DNA from: Limnobacter sp. SAORIC-580
Lineage (GTDB): Bacteria; Pseudomonadota; Gammaproteobacteria; Burkholderiales; Burkholderiaceae_B
NCBI RefSeq assembly: GCF_013004065.1
Contig: NZ_CP053084.1
Location: 496,001 to 560,000, forward strand
Reading direction: 5' to 3'
Length of the DNA stretch: 64,000 nt
Positions 1-8,306 of this stretch are shown here, one piece after another. A model generated the notes under the pieces. That model had not been told where the DNA came from and searched no databases. It worked only from the letters and a program-made list of their open reading frames with translations. The position numbers and the translations under genes are program-made. Each line of letters opens with the position of its first letter. The first letter of the stretch is position 1.

Positions 1-2
1 CC

Positions 3-224
3 GAAAGCCTTCCTGATCGTTTCGGCCAAGCCTCCAAAGTGCAAAACAACAAACGTGAGCGTGCTGCGGACATTCCCGCCAGCAAACTGGTTCCGGTGAA
101 TTACCGTCTACCTGCCGATTTGGTAAGTCGCCTGCGTGAATACGCGGTAGGTACAGATCAAGGCATTAATCAGGTGGTTGCAACCGCCTTGAACGACTGG
201 TTGAGTACTCAAACAAAAAAATAA
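3..224 (+). CDS. Ribbon-helix-helix-like DNA-binding protein, C-terminal part
   Basis: The frame is open from the left edge of the window, so the gene probably begins upstream and only its end is seen. A GTG at 39 could also start a 61-residue protein, but it has no clear ribosome binding site. The visible part has a basic stretch (NNKRERAA), then a short strand-like VNYRLP and two predicted helices (LVSRLREYA, INQVVATALNDWL), the pattern of CopG/Arc-type ribbon-helix-helix domains. Such proteins act as dimeric repressors or plasmid/antitoxin regulators. No toxin or partition partner is visible downstream. The family assignment rests on pattern only, and the role is unknown. Confidence 0.5.
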   Translation, partial: ESLPDRFGQASKVQNNKRERAADIPASKLVPVNYRLPADLVSRLREYAVGTDQGINQVVATALNDWLSTQTKK

Positions 225-595
225 TGGCCGCTCACTGAGCGCATTAGTCGATTTTTTTATTCATTTTTTGCTGGGTAGGTGATTGCATTACCCTTTCAAT
301 TAATATCGATTTATAAACTATTTTTATTGAAAAAAAGGTATTTACTTATTTTTCGCTGTAATTTAGTTAATTTTCTTAAGCTAACTTTTTTTTAAGCTTC
401 GTCGCGCAGTATTTTTTGATTTGAACTTCTCTCCGAATGGCTCATGCTGTGGTTTCTGCGTATATGGAAAACCACAATTGCTGCGCATCACGGGCATGCT
501 GATACTCCATCCACCTGCGCAAATATGTGTGGAAATTCAATAAGAAAAACAGCTTTCGCAGTTGACATTCTGATACAAATCACAAGGAGAGTTCC
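225..595. other. AT-rich intergenic leader upstream of the tctCBA operon
   Basis: This stretch of about 370 bases has no credible gene. It is strongly AT-rich from about 250 to 420, then more mixed. A short hairpin at 229-241 (cgctc/gagcg, loop act) lies about 10 bases before a T-run and could be a weak terminator of the preceding gene. A perfect 8-base inverted repeat sits at 448-476. The ribosome binding site aaggaga at 583-589 belongs to the GTG at 596. Promoter elements could not be placed with confidence. Confidence 0.6.
448..476. promoter_or_regulatory. Inverted repeat tgtggttt-N13-aaaccaca
   Basis: tgtggttt at 448-455 is perfectly complementary to aaaccaca at 469-476, with a 13-base spacer. 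It lies about 120 bases before the transporter start. It could be an operator for a dimeric regulator (the GntR protein at 3696 is one candidate) or an mRNA leader hairpin. This is inferred from symmetry and position only. Confidence 0.4.
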
Positions 596-1573
596 GTGAA
601 GAAATCGATTAAATCCGTATTGGCAGTTGCCCTGTTGGGCTTGGTGGGTTCCGTGCAAGCCCAAGATGCTTACCCGTCCAAAGTCATCACCATGCTGATC
701 CCATTTGCAGCGGGTGGCCCAACTGACACGGTGGGTCGTTTGATTGCACAGTCCATGTCCAAAGACCTGGGCCAACAAGTGATTGTTGAAAACCTCGGCG
801 GTGCAGGCGGTACTCTGGCTGCTGGCAAGGCAGCCCGTTCAGCACCCGATGGCTACAACATTTTCCTTCACCACATTGGTCAGTCCACTGCGCCTTCCTT
901 GTATCGAAAACTGTCGTACAACGCATCAACTGATTTTGAAACCATTGGCCTGGTAACCGATGTACCCATGACCATCGTGGCCCGTGGCAATATGCCTGCC
1001 AAAAACATGCAGGAATTGCTGGCCTACATCAAAACCAACAAAGACAAAGTGACTTACGCCAATGCAGGTATTGGTTCAGCTTCGCACCTGTGCGGCATGT
1101 TGTTCCAGACAGCTGTGGGTGTAGACCTTACAACGGTTCCTTACAAAGGCACTGGCCCAGCGATGAACGATTTGTTGGGCGGTCAGGTCGACTTCATGTG
1201 TGACCAAACCACCAACACCACCAGCCAAATCAAAGGCGGAAAAATCAAGGCCTACGCCGTGACCACCAAAAAGCCAGTGGCCTCTCTGCCTGATCTGCCA
1301 ACATTGGACAAGGCTGGTTTGCCTGGTTTTGAAGTGGGTGTTTGGCACGGTTTGTATGCCCCCAAAGGCACACCCAAGCCCATCATTGATCGCCTGAGCA
1401 AGTCTCTGCAAACAGCCTTGAAAGACCCAGCAGTGATTTCGCGTTTTGCTGAATTGGGCACCGAGCCAGTGCCTCAAGACCAAGCCACACCAGCCGCCTT
1501 GCGCAAGCACCTGGATGCTGAAATTGCACGTTGGAAGCCAATTATCGACAAAGCTGGTCAGTACGCTGACTGA
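596..1573 (+). CDS. Bug/TctC-family periplasmic substrate-binding protein
   Basis: This is the extracytoplasmic receptor of a tripartite tricarboxylate transporter (TTT). It binds a small carboxylate in the periplasm and hands it to the TctA/TctB permease encoded next. The 325-residue product starts with a typical signal peptide (MKKSIKSVLAVALLGLVGS, cleavage near VQA-QD at residue 22). It continues with Bug-family signatures: ITMLIPFAAGGPTDTVGR, VENLGGAGG, and a C-terminal KHLDAEIARWKPIIDKAG. The GTG start is supported by aaggaga seven bases upstream. tctB follows after 19 bases, so the three genes form one operon. Bug proteins are very numerous in Burkholderiales and bind diverse acids, so the substrate cannot be named. 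Confidence 0.93.
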   Translation: MKKSIKSVLAVALLGLVGSVQAQDAYPSKVITMLIPFAAGGPTDTVGRLIAQSMSKDLGQQVIVENLGGAGGTLAAGKAARSAPDGYNIFLHHIGQSTAPSLYRKLSYNASTDFETIGLVTDVPMTIVARGNMPAKNMQELLAYIKTNKDKVTYANAGIGSASHLCGMLFQTAVGVDLTTVPYKGTGPAMNDLLGGQVDFMCDQTTNTTSQIKGGKIKAYAVTTKKPVASLPDLPTLDKAGLPGFEVGVWHGLYAPKGTPKPIIDRLSKSLQTALKDPAVISRFAELGTEPVPQDQATPAALRKHLDAEIARWKPIIDKAGQYAD

Positions 1574-1592
1574 TCTATAACAGAGATCTAAA

Positions 1593-2045
1593 ATGCCAAA
1601 AGATTTACGAGACTTTTGGGCCGGGCTGCTGTACCTGATTATCGGTGCAGCAGCTTTGTACATGGCTGCTGACTATGAAATGGGCACAGCCATTAGCATG
1701 GGCCCCGGCTATTTTCCCAAAGTATTAAGTGGTTTGCTTATTTTGATTGGCGCAGCCTCACTGGTTCGCTCATTCATTGTTGAAGGCGAACCCCTGAAAG
1801 GCTTTGCCTTTTCAAAAATTATTTACGTCACCATTTCCATCATTGTATTTGCCTTGTTGGTGGAAGGTGCAGGTCTTGCAATTGCAGTCATGGCGGTGTT
1901 CGGTATTTCTGCAATGGCCAGCAAATTTTTCAATTGGAAGTTCACCCTGGGTATTGCTTTTGGCGCGGCTATTTTTTGTAGCCTGGTATTCGTCAAAGGT
2001 TTGGGTATTCCGCTGCCCATTTTTGGGTCTTGGTTTGGAATGTAA
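1593..2045 (+). CDS. TctB-family small permease subunit
   Basis: This is the small membrane subunit of the tripartite tricarboxylate transporter. At 150 residues it fits the family size. It shows four or five hydrophobic segments (for example LLYLIIGAAALYMAA near residue 12 and VLSGLLILIGAASLV near 45) and the family-typical GPGYFP between the first two. It sits between the receptor gene (19 bases upstream) and the large permease gene, which begins two bases after its stop, so translation of the two permease genes is probably coupled. TctB is poorly conserved in sequence; size, topology and position decide the call. Confidence 0.88.
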   Translation: MPKDLRDFWAGLLYLIIGAAALYMAADYEMGTAISMGPGYFPKVLSGLLILIGAASLVRSFIVEGEPLKGFAFSKIIYVTISIIVFALLVEGAGLAIAVMAVFGISAMASKFFNWKFTLGIAFGAAIFCSLVFVKGLGIPLPIFGSWFGM

Positions 2046-2047
2046 AC

Positions 2048-3550
2048 ATGGAACTTCTCGCTAATCTTTCAATTGGTCTTGAAACAGCTTTCACGATCAA
2101 TAACCTGTTGTTTTGCCTGATCGGTGTTTTTCTGGGTACGGCAATTGGTGTGCTGCCAGGCTTGGGGCCCACTGCCACCATTGCCATGTTGTTGCCAATC
2201 ACCTTCGGCCTGCCGCCAGTGTCGTCTCTCATCATGTTGTCCGGTATTTATTACGGCGCTCAGTATGGTGGTTCCACCACGGCCATTTTGGTCAACTTGC
2301 CAGGCGAATCCTCTTCGGTGGTTACCGCACTCGACGGTTATCAAATGGCTCGTCAAGGCAAAGCGGGCAAGGCTTTGGCCACTGCGGCAATCGGCTCTTT
2401 CGTGGCTGGTACTTTCGCAACCGTATTGCTGGCATTGTTTGCGCCACCTTTGGCAGACATCGCTTTGCAGTTTGGTGCAGCCGAATATTTCTCGTTGATG
2501 GTGGTGGGTTTGGTCGCCTCTGTGGTGCTGGCCAGCGGTTCCTTGTTGCAAGCATTCGGCATGATCGTGCTGGGTTTGCTCATGGGCATGGCAGGTACCG
2601 ATGTGAATTCAGGCATGGAGCGCTACACTTTCGACACACCCTACATGGCCGAGGGCATTAACTTCGTGATTCTGGCCATGGGCATGTTTGGCTTGGGCGA
2701 AATCATCAAGAACCTCGAAGAGGAACACTTGCGTTCTGCCATGGTGTCCAAGGTTCAGGGTTTGTTGCCCAACAAGGACGATCTCAAGCGCATGGCTTGG
2801 CCTATCGTTCGCGGTACTGGTTTGGGCTCCTTGCTGGGCATTTTGCCCGGTGGCGGTGCCATGCTGGCTTCGTTTGCTTCTTACTCCATCGAGAAAAAAA
2901 TCTCGAAAACACCCGAGCAGTTTGGCAAGGGTGCAATCGAAGGCGTTGCTGGTCCCGAGTCAGCCAACAATGCAGGCGCTCAAACCTCGTTCATCCCCTT
3001 GCTAACCTTGGGTATACCGTCCAACCCGGTGATGGCCCTGATGATCGGTGCCATGATCATTCAAGGGATTACGCCAGGTCCAGCGGTCATGACCGAGCAG
3101 CCAGCTTTGTTCTGGGGCATCATCGTCTCCATGTGGATCGGTAACCTGTTTCTGGTGGTTCTGAATCTGCCCTTGATTGGTATCTGGGTCAAAATGATCT
3201 CGGTGCCTTATCATTTCCTGTACCCCATGATTCTGGTGTTCTGCTGTATTGGGGTGTTCAGTTTGGGCAACAAGTTGTTTGATGTGTACTTGTTGGCTGG
3301 CTTCGGTGTGTTGGGCTACATCTTCTCTAAATTGAAGTGCGAGCCGGCGCCATTGCTGTTGGGCTTTATTCTGGGCCCAATGATGGAAGAGTACCTGCGC
3401 AGGGCTTTGTTGCTTTCTCGCGGCGACTTCTCCGTGCTTGTTACACGCCCCATTAGTGCAACCATGCTGGCCATCGCGGCAATTGCCCTGATCGTGGTGT
3501 TCATGCCTTCAATTCGCAAGAAGCGGGAAGAGGCATTTCACGAAGAATAA
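2048..3550 (+). CDS. TctA-family large permease subunit
   Basis: This is the large inner-membrane channel subunit of the TTT transporter, which works as a cation-driven carboxylate uptake system with the receptor and TctB. The 500-residue product has about twelve hydrophobic segments. It carries the TctA signature [18 protein letters not shown] near residue 34 and the second conserved region [16 protein letters not shown] in the C-terminal half. The ATG at 2048 is preferred over an in-frame TTG at 2030 because it leaves a clean two-base gap after tctB and gives the usual N-terminus ([10 protein letters not shown]). A very strong terminator follows at 3574, so the operon ends here. Confidence 0.94.
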   Translation: MELLANLSIGLETAFTINNLLFCLIGVFLGTAIGVLPGLGPTATIAMLLPITFGLPPVSSLIMLSGIYYGAQYGGSTTAILVNLPGESSSVVTALDGYQMARQGKAGKALATAAIGSFVAGTFATVLLALFAPPLADIALQFGAAEYFSLMVVGLVASVVLASGSLLQAFGMIVLGLLMGMAGTDVNSGMERYTFDTPYMAEGINFVILAMGMFGLGEIIKNLEEEHLRSAMVSKVQGLLPNKDDLKRMAWPIVRGTGLGSLLGILPGGGAMLASFASYSIEKKISKTPEQFGKGAIEGVAGPESANNAGAQTSFIPLLTLGIPSNPVMALMIGAMIIQGITPGPAVMTEQPALFWGIIVSMWIGNLFLVVLNLPLIGIWVKMISVPYHFLYPMILVFCCIGVFSLGNKLFDVYLLAGFGVLGYIFSKLKCEPAPLLLGFILGPMMEEYLRRALLLSRGDFSVLVTRPISATMLAIAAIALIVVFMPSIRKKREEAFHEE

Positions 3551-3573
3551 GTTTCAATTGGATACATGATCAT

Positions 3574-3613
3574 CAAGGGCCATTGAAGCGTTGTTTCAAT
3601 GGCCCTTGTTTCT
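3574..3613 (+). terminator. Strong rho-independent terminator of the tctCBA operon
   Basis: A perfect 14-base-pair stem pairs caagggccattgaa at 3574-3587 with ttcaatggcccttg at 3595-3608 across a 7-base loop (gcgttgt). It is followed by a T-rich run (tttcttt). It separates the transporter operon from the GntR gene. Confidence 0.92.
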
Positions 3614-3635
3614 TTCAGGCACGTATTCAGTATGA

Positions 3636-3655
3636 ATTGTGTTGCATTGTGTTGT
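3636..3655 (+). repeat. Two tandem copies of attgtgttgY upstream of gntR
   Basis: attgtgttg occurs at 3636-3644 and again at 3646-3654, a period of 10 bases (one helical turn), about 45-60 bases before the regulator start. It may be a binding site for the regulator itself or overlap its promoter. No protein can be assigned from sequence. Confidence 0.4.
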
Positions 3656-3695
3656 ATTATCCATTTCGTAGCCCAGTAGCATTTGGACAGTACGA

Positions 3696-4571
3696 ATGGA
3701 CAGTCAGTTTCCCGCCGCATCCCCAGAAGAATCGAATTTCGGTGACAGCAAATTAGACCCGAATCAAGTCGTTCCCCTTTACCACCAAATTTACCTGATA
3801 CTGCGTGAACGCATTATTGAGGGTCACTACGACACCAAGCCTTTGCCAGGTGAGCTGGTGCTGGCCGAGCAGTTCAATGTGTCACGCGTCACCATGCGTC
3901 GTGCACTGCAAGACCTTGTCAAAGAAGGCTTGGTCGCAAGGGGGCGTGGCAAAGGTACATTCGTAAAACCGCGCACCGAGTCACGCAACTCGTCGGTGGG
4001 GCAAAGCCAGTTGTTGAGCGCTTCGGCCATGCGTTTGCAGGCCAGTGGTGATTCGTCCGATTTGCAACTCATCACGTCCAAACGTATTTTGCCACCGCCC
4101 GACATTGCAACGCTCTTGCATTTGCCCAGCGATGCCATCGTCGAAAAGCTGATTCGCATTCGTCAGCTTGACGGGCAACCAGTGGCCCACCTGACCAGCT
4201 TTATTCCACAGGATTTGTCGGGACGCATTTGTCGCCGACGCCTACGCGAGTTTCCAATTTTGGTGCTGCTTGAAGAAGCAGGGGTGAAGGTAGCCAAAGC
4301 CCGCCAAACCATTTCTGCAAGGCTTGCCGATGCTTCGGTAGCCTATGCCTTGGGCGTGCCGGTGGGTGCGCCGTTGCTGGCTATTTCACGGGTGGCTTAC
4401 GATGAAAATGGCAGGCCCGTGCAAGTGCTCAAAGGTCTGTATCGCCCTGATCGATATGACTACCGAATTGAATTGTCGCGCAAGCAGGCCAAGGGCCAAA
4501 GTTCCTGGCAGCATGTGAACGAAGTCGAGTTCGCATTCGAAATGCATCAACAAGACCTCTCACACTTCTGA
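3696..4571 (+). CDS. GntR-family (HutC/UTRA) transcriptional regulator
   Basis: This is a cytoplasmic one-component regulator of 291 residues. Residues about 25-95 form the GntR winged helix-turn-helix (IYLILRERIIEG, then LAEQFNVSRVTMRRALQDL and the wing GRGKGTFVKP). Residues about 120-280 match the UTRA effector-binding domain of the HutC subfamily (IVEKLIRIRQLDGQPVAHL, VGAPLLAISRVAYDENGRPV). It follows the TTT transporter on the same strand but behind a strong terminator, so it is transcribed separately. Control of the neighbouring transporter is plausible but not shown. The ligand is unknown. Confidence 0.9.
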   Translation: MDSQFPAASPEESNFGDSKLDPNQVVPLYHQIYLILRERIIEGHYDTKPLPGELVLAEQFNVSRVTMRRALQDLVKEGLVARGRGKGTFVKPRTESRNSSVGQSQLLSASAMRLQASGDSSDLQLITSKRILPPPDIATLLHLPSDAIVEKLIRIRQLDGQPVAHLTSFIPQDLSGRICRRRLREFPILVLLEEAGVKVAKARQTISARLADASVAYALGVPVGAPLLAISRVAYDENGRPVQVLKGLYRPDRYDYRIELSRKQAKGQSSWQHVNEVEFAFEMHQQDLSHF

Positions 4572-4581
4572 AGCGAATATT

Positions 4582-4986
4582 TTATTTAAGCGGGTCCACT
4601 GGGCGGGAATTCCGGTTCTCGTCTACAGCCACATAGGTTACATAGGCCTCAGTTACCTTGGCCACATCGTCGGGTTTCAAGCGGCGTTGCGCAAACACCT
4701 CCACGTAAATTTGCATGGAGGTTCTGCCCACCTTTACCACTTCGGCATAAAAGCTGCACAAATCACCGACAAACACTGGTTCCTTGAAAATAAACTCGTT
4801 CACCGCCACGGTCACAATTCGGCCTTTGGCGTGGGCTGTTGCTGGTACCGAACCAGCCAGATCCACTTGCGCCATAATCCAGCCGCCAAACACGTCGCCC
4901 GACGCGTTGGAGTCTCTGGGCATGGGAATGACCCGAATCACGGGTTCACGGTCGACAGGTAACAAAATGGGTTTGGGTGTGCTCAT
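4582..4986 (-). CDS. YciA-family acyl-CoA thioesterase
   Basis: This 134-residue hotdog-fold enzyme should hydrolyse acyl-CoA to free acid and CoA in the cytoplasm. The family pattern is clear: RDSNASGDVFGGWIMAQVD near residues 24-43 carries the catalytic Asp and the substrate-binding glycine segment, followed by VAVNEFIFKEPVFVGD and VKVGRTSMQIYVEVFA. Length fits YciA (about 130 residues). It converges with the GntR gene, only 10 bases apart, and stands alone on its strand. Chain-length preference cannot be read from the sequence. Confidence 0.9.
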   Translation of the reverse strand: MSTPKPILLPVDREPVIRVIPMPRDSNASGDVFGGWIMAQVDLAGSVPATAHAKGRIVTVAVNEFIFKEPVFVGDLCSFYAEVVKVGRTSMQIYVEVFAQRRLKPDDVAKVTEAYVTYVAVDENRNSRPVDPLK

Positions 4987-5031
4987 GTGCAGGTGCTTTG
5001 TTGTTGGTTTAACTTTCGATTGTAACGCTGA

Positions 5032-5062
5032 GCACCTAGAGTCTGCATTTCATTCTAGGTGC
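5032..5062. promoter_or_regulatory. Inverted repeat gcacctaga-N13-tctaggtgc
   Basis: gcacctaga at 5032-5040 and tctaggtgc at 5054-5062 are perfect reverse complements with a 13-base spacer. The repeat lies between two divergent genes (thioesterase start 4986, coiled-coil protein start 5132), so it could be a shared operator or a leader hairpin. No T-run follows, so it is not a terminator. Confidence 0.45.
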
Positions 5063-5131
5063 CTGCTTCCAACCCCATCTCATGAAACAGACGATAATGG
5101 GGTTTTATTGAGTCCATGAGTTGAGGAAGCG

Positions 5132-5533
5132 ATGGCTGCAGGTTGGGTAACAGTGTTGCAAATGGTGCCTTGGGGCGAAGTGATTAAAAATGCGCCCAAG
5201 GTGGCCGATGGTGCGGTCAAGCTGTGGAACAGCGTGTCCAAAAAGCGGGTTGATGGTGAAACCGACAGCGACGTAACCGATGTGATGTTGGCCACGGATA
5301 TGGCTGCCGTCGAAAAGCTGGAACATCGCCTGCATTCGGCTGAGCAAACAATCACAGATTTGCAGGCTCAGGTGGTTCAGTCTGCCGGGGTCATCAAAGA
5401 GTTGGCCAGTCAAAATACGCAATTGGTTGCGCAAATCGAATCCAATCGCAAAGCGGTTACCGTGCTGGGCGTTGTTTTGGCATTGAGCATTTTGGCGGTG
5501 GTGGTTCAGGCGGTGGTGTTGTTCAGCGCCTGA
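5132..5533 (+). CDS. Hypothetical coiled-coil protein with C-terminal membrane anchor
   Basis: I do not recognise this 133-residue protein. It has an N-terminal part with some hydrophobic residues (MAAGWVTVLQMVPWGEVI), an acidic linker (DGETDSDVTDVM), and a heptad-like segment at about residues 57-105 (VEKLEHRLHSAEQTITDL and onward) that should form a coiled coil. A single transmembrane helix ends the chain (VLGVVLALSILAVVVQAVV). This is tail-anchored topology with most of the protein in the cytoplasm. The start has gaggaag seven bases upstream. It stands alone between a thioesterase and a dehydrogenase on the other strand and has its own terminator. Real as a gene; function unknown. Confidence 0.75.
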   Translation: MAAGWVTVLQMVPWGEVIKNAPKVADGAVKLWNSVSKKRVDGETDSDVTDVMLATDMAAVEKLEHRLHSAEQTITDLQAQVVQSAGVIKELASQNTQLVAQIESNRKAVTVLGVVLALSILAVVVQAVVLFSA

Positions 5534-5547
5534 ACCTGGGTGTATTG

Positions 5548-5569
5548 CAGCCTGTCAGGCTGATTTTTT
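5548..5569 (+). terminator. Rho-independent terminator of the coiled-coil gene
   Basis: The stem cagcctg at 5548-5554 pairs with caggctg at 5556-5562 (effectively a 5-base-pair stem with a tgtca loop), followed by six T at 5564-5569. The stop codon of the convergent dehydrogenase gene (5555-5557) falls in the loop, so the two 3' ends share this site. Confidence 0.75.
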
Positions 5570-6373
5570 GCCACCGTGTTCATCGTCCAGGGCATCTTTG
5601 GCCATTTTGTCGATCACGGCTGGCACAAAGGGTTTTAGCTTCAGGCCCAAGCGACCTTTGGCTGTCATGACCCATTCTCGCTTGCGCTCGGCCATGGCAT
5701 CCACAATTTCATTCACACATTGCTCCACTGTCATGGCGCCTTTCTCGCGAAGGCCAGAGACACCGGCCCGCTCGCCATTGGGGTTCAAGCCATTGCGGCG
5801 AATTTCCGTATCCACCACACCCGGGAAAATGGCACACACATCCACGCCTGTGCCCATCAATTCAATGCGCAGCGCTTCCATAAAACCACTCATCGCAAAC
5901 TTGCTGGTGCAGTAAGTGGTACGGGCGGGCACGCCGGTTTTGCCAGCCAGGCTGGAAACGCCGACAATCAGGCCTTTGGACTTTTTAATGTGGGGCAGGG
6001 CCTTGTGGGTAATCCACACCATGCTCATCACGTTCACGCGGAACAACCGTTCGAAGGTACCCAAGTCGGTGATGTCCTCAAACCAGGCGTGCATTGAAAC
6101 GCCGGCATTGTTCACAATCATGTCAATGCCGCCAAAGGCTTTCACCGATTCTTCCACCAGGTTCTCGCACTGAGCCTGTTCCATCACGTCACAGGCCACA
6201 CAGTGCACCTGCCCGCCAGCCGCCTCAACCTGCTGTCCAACCTCTTGCAGCTTTTCAAGTCGACGGGCTGCCAGCACCAGTTTGTTGTCCGGGGCCAGCT
6301 TGATGGCCAATGCGGCGCCAATGCCCTCGGATGCACCGGTAATTACGATCACTTTGTTTTGAATACTTGCCAT
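5555..6373 (-). CDS. Short-chain dehydrogenase/reductase (SDR)
   Basis: This NAD(P)-dependent oxidoreductase has 272 residues from the ATG at 6373. The Rossmann glycine motif TGASEGIG is at residues 12-19, NNAG near 90, and the catalytic Ser plus YxxxK (TYCTSK) lie in the middle, as in classical SDRs. I chose the ATG at 6373, not the longer frame opening at 6535, because caggaga lies upstream and MASIQNKVIVITGAS is the normal SDR N-terminus. The C-terminus is basic (DDEHGGKKSA). It diverges from the ABC exporter gene at 6468. The substrate is unknown; YqjQ/DltE-like SDRs of this size act on lipids or unknown alcohols. Confidence 0.9.
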   Translation of the reverse strand: MASIQNKVIVITGASEGIGAALAIKLAPDNKLVLAARRLEKLQEVGQQVEAAGGQVHCVACDVMEQAQCENLVEESVKAFGGIDMIVNNAGVSMHAWFEDITDLGTFERLFRVNVMSMVWITHKALPHIKKSKGLIVGVSSLAGKTGVPARTTYCTSKFAMSGFMEALRIELMGTGVDVCAIFPGVVDTEIRRNGLNPNGERAGVSGLREKGAMTVEQCVNEIVDAMAERKREWVMTAKGRLGLKLKPFVPAVIDKMAKDALDDEHGGKKSA

Positions 6374-6467
6374 TTGCTTTTGTCTCCTGCTTGGTATGCA
6401 ACTCGTTTGGCAAGGCGGGTGGTAGCATTGCCTCCATCGCCTCTTTTTTTGTACCGAGAAGTATCGC

Positions 6468-8306
6468 ATGCGCAGAACCGCACCGGTGGAATCCGCCCCG
6501 CCAAGACCCCGAAAACGAAGCGACTGGGGTACCATCGCCCAGCTTTTGCCCTACCTGTGGGAATACAAATGGCGGGTTGTTTTCGCCATTGCCTGTTTGG
6601 TGCTCGCCAAAGTCGCCAACATGGGCGTGCCTTTGGTGCTCAAGGAAATCATTGACGAGCTAACGCCGCTTTTGCAAAGCAACGCCTTGCTGGCCGCCGC
6701 CTCCATGCCAATGGTGTTGTTGGTGGCTTACGGCTTGTTGCGCCTGTCCACCACAGTGTTCACCGAACTGCGCGAATTCCTGTTTGCCCGGGTCACCCAA
6801 AATGCAGTCCGGGCCATTGCCATTCAGGTATTCGATTACCTGCACGCACTGTCGCTGCGGTTTCATTTAAATCGGCAAACGGGTGGGGTTACTCGCGACA
6901 TCGAGCGTGGATCCCGGGCCATTTCGAGTCTCGTCAGCTATACCTTGTACAGCATTTTGCCCACGCTCATTGAGATTGTGCTGGTGGTGGGCTATTTGTT
7001 CATCAACTACGACATCTGGTTCTCGGTCATCACTGCGGTGGCACTGACCTTGTACATTTTCTTCACCGTAAAAATCACGGAATGGCGCCTGCATTTTCGC
7101 CGCACCATGAATGACCTCGACTCCAAGGCCAATGTGCGGGCGGTCGACTCGCTGATCAACTATGAAACCGTGAAGTATTTCGGCAACGAGCGTTTTGAGT
7201 CCGAGCGGTACAACAAAAGCATGGCGGCCTGGCAAGAGGCTGCCATTCGTTCACAAAAATCCCTCACCCTGTTGAACACCGGGCAAAGCGCAATCATCGC
7301 CATTGCAGTCACGCTGGTGTTGTGGCGCGCAACCGCCGGTGTGCTGGACGGATCAATGACCCTGGGTGATTTGGTGCTGGTGAACGCCTTCATGATTCAG
7401 TTGTATATTCCTCTGAATTTTTTGGGTGTCATTTACCGGGAAATCAAGCAAGCTTTGGCCGACATTGAACGCATGTTTGGCTTGATGGATGAAAACCTTG
7501 AAGTGAAAGACAAGCCCAATGCCCCCGAGCTCCAGGTGAGGGGCGGTGCCATAGAATTTCGCAACGTGAACTTTGGGTATGACGAGCGCCGTACGGTGCT
7601 TAAAAACATGTCGTTCACCGTGCCTGCTGGCCACACTGTGGCAGTGGTCGGGCACAGCGGTGCAGGCAAATCTACCTTGTCGCGCTTGCTGTATCGTTTC
7701 TACGAAGTCACCGACGGGGCGATTCTCATTGACGGGCAAGACATTCGGGAGGTGGCACAAACCTCATTGCGTAAAAATATTGGCATTGTTCCTCAAGACA
7801 CTGTGTTGTTCAACGACACCATCGCCTACAACATTGCCTACGGCAGGCCTGATGCAACACAGGCGGAAATTGAGGCCGCAGCCAAGGCCGCGCACATTCA
7901 CGAATTCATCGTGAATCAGCCCGATGGCTATAAAACCCAAGTGGGCGAGCGTGGGCTCAAGCTTTCTGGGGGAGAGAAGCAGCGCGTGGCCATTGCCCGC
8001 ACCATCTTGAAAAACCCGGCGATTCTTATTTTCGACGAGGCCACTTCAGCGCTGGATTCCAAATCAGAACGCGCCATTCAGCAAGAACTGCAAATGCTGT
8101 CCCGCAACCGCACGACCTTGATTATTGCCCACCGTTTAAGCACGGTGGTGCATGCTCACCAAATTCTGGTGATTAGTCAGGGTGAGGTGATCGAAAGTGG
8201 CAGCCATGAATCACTACTTGACAAGAATGGTGAATACGCCCGAATGTGGCTGATTCAACAGCACAGTCAACCCAACGCGTCTGCCCATGGAAACCAAATG
8301 GCTTGA
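6468..8306 (+). CDS. ATM1-type ABC exporter (heavy-metal tolerance / glutathione-conjugate class)
   Basis: This is a half-size ABC exporter of 612 residues with fused membrane and nucleotide-binding domains, acting as a homodimer in the inner membrane. The N-terminal 340 residues hold six membrane helices with the ATM1-family features VDSLINYETVKYFGNE and FERYNKSM-like context. The nucleotide-binding domain has Walker A GHSGAGKST (residues 395-403), signature LSGGEKQ (499-505), and Walker B ILIFDEATSALD (Asp about 523). Relatives export glutathione-linked metal or sulfur compounds. The LysR gene starts 20 bases before its stop, so they are probably coupled. Exact cargo cannot be told. Confidence 0.92.
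   Translation: MRRTAPVESAPPRPRKRSDWGTIAQLLPYLWEYKWRVVFAIACLVLAKVANMGVPLVLKEIIDELTPLLQSNALLAAASMPMVLLVAYGLLRLSTTVFTELREFLFARVTQNAVRAIAIQVFDYLHALSLRFHLNRQTGGVTRDIERGSRAISSLVSYTLYSILPTLIEIVLVVGYLFINYDIWFSVITAVALTLYIFFTVKITEWRLHFRRTMNDLDSKANVRAVDSLINYETVKYFGNERFESERYNKSMAAWQEAAIRSQKSLTLLNTGQSAIIAIAVTLVLWRATAGVLDGSMTLGDLVLVNAFMIQLYIPLNFLGVIYREIKQALADIERMFGLMDENLEVKDKPNAPELQVRGGAIEFRNVNFGYDERRTVLKNMSFTVPAGHTVAVVGHSGAGKSTLSRLLYRFYEVTDGAILIDGQDIREVAQTSLRKNIGIVPQDTVLFNDTIAYNIAYGRPDATQAEIEAAAKAAHIHEFIVNQPDGYKTQVGERGLKLSGGEKQRVAIARTILKNPAILIFDEATSALDSKSERAIQQELQMLSRNRTTLIIAHRLSTVVHAHQILVISQGEVIESGSHESLLDKNGEYARMWLIQQHSQPNASAHGNQMA

Noticed and set aside
562..567. ttgaca as a -35 element for the TTT operon
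   Set aside because: A -10 box at the right spacing would fall on the ribosome binding site and transcription would start inside the gene.
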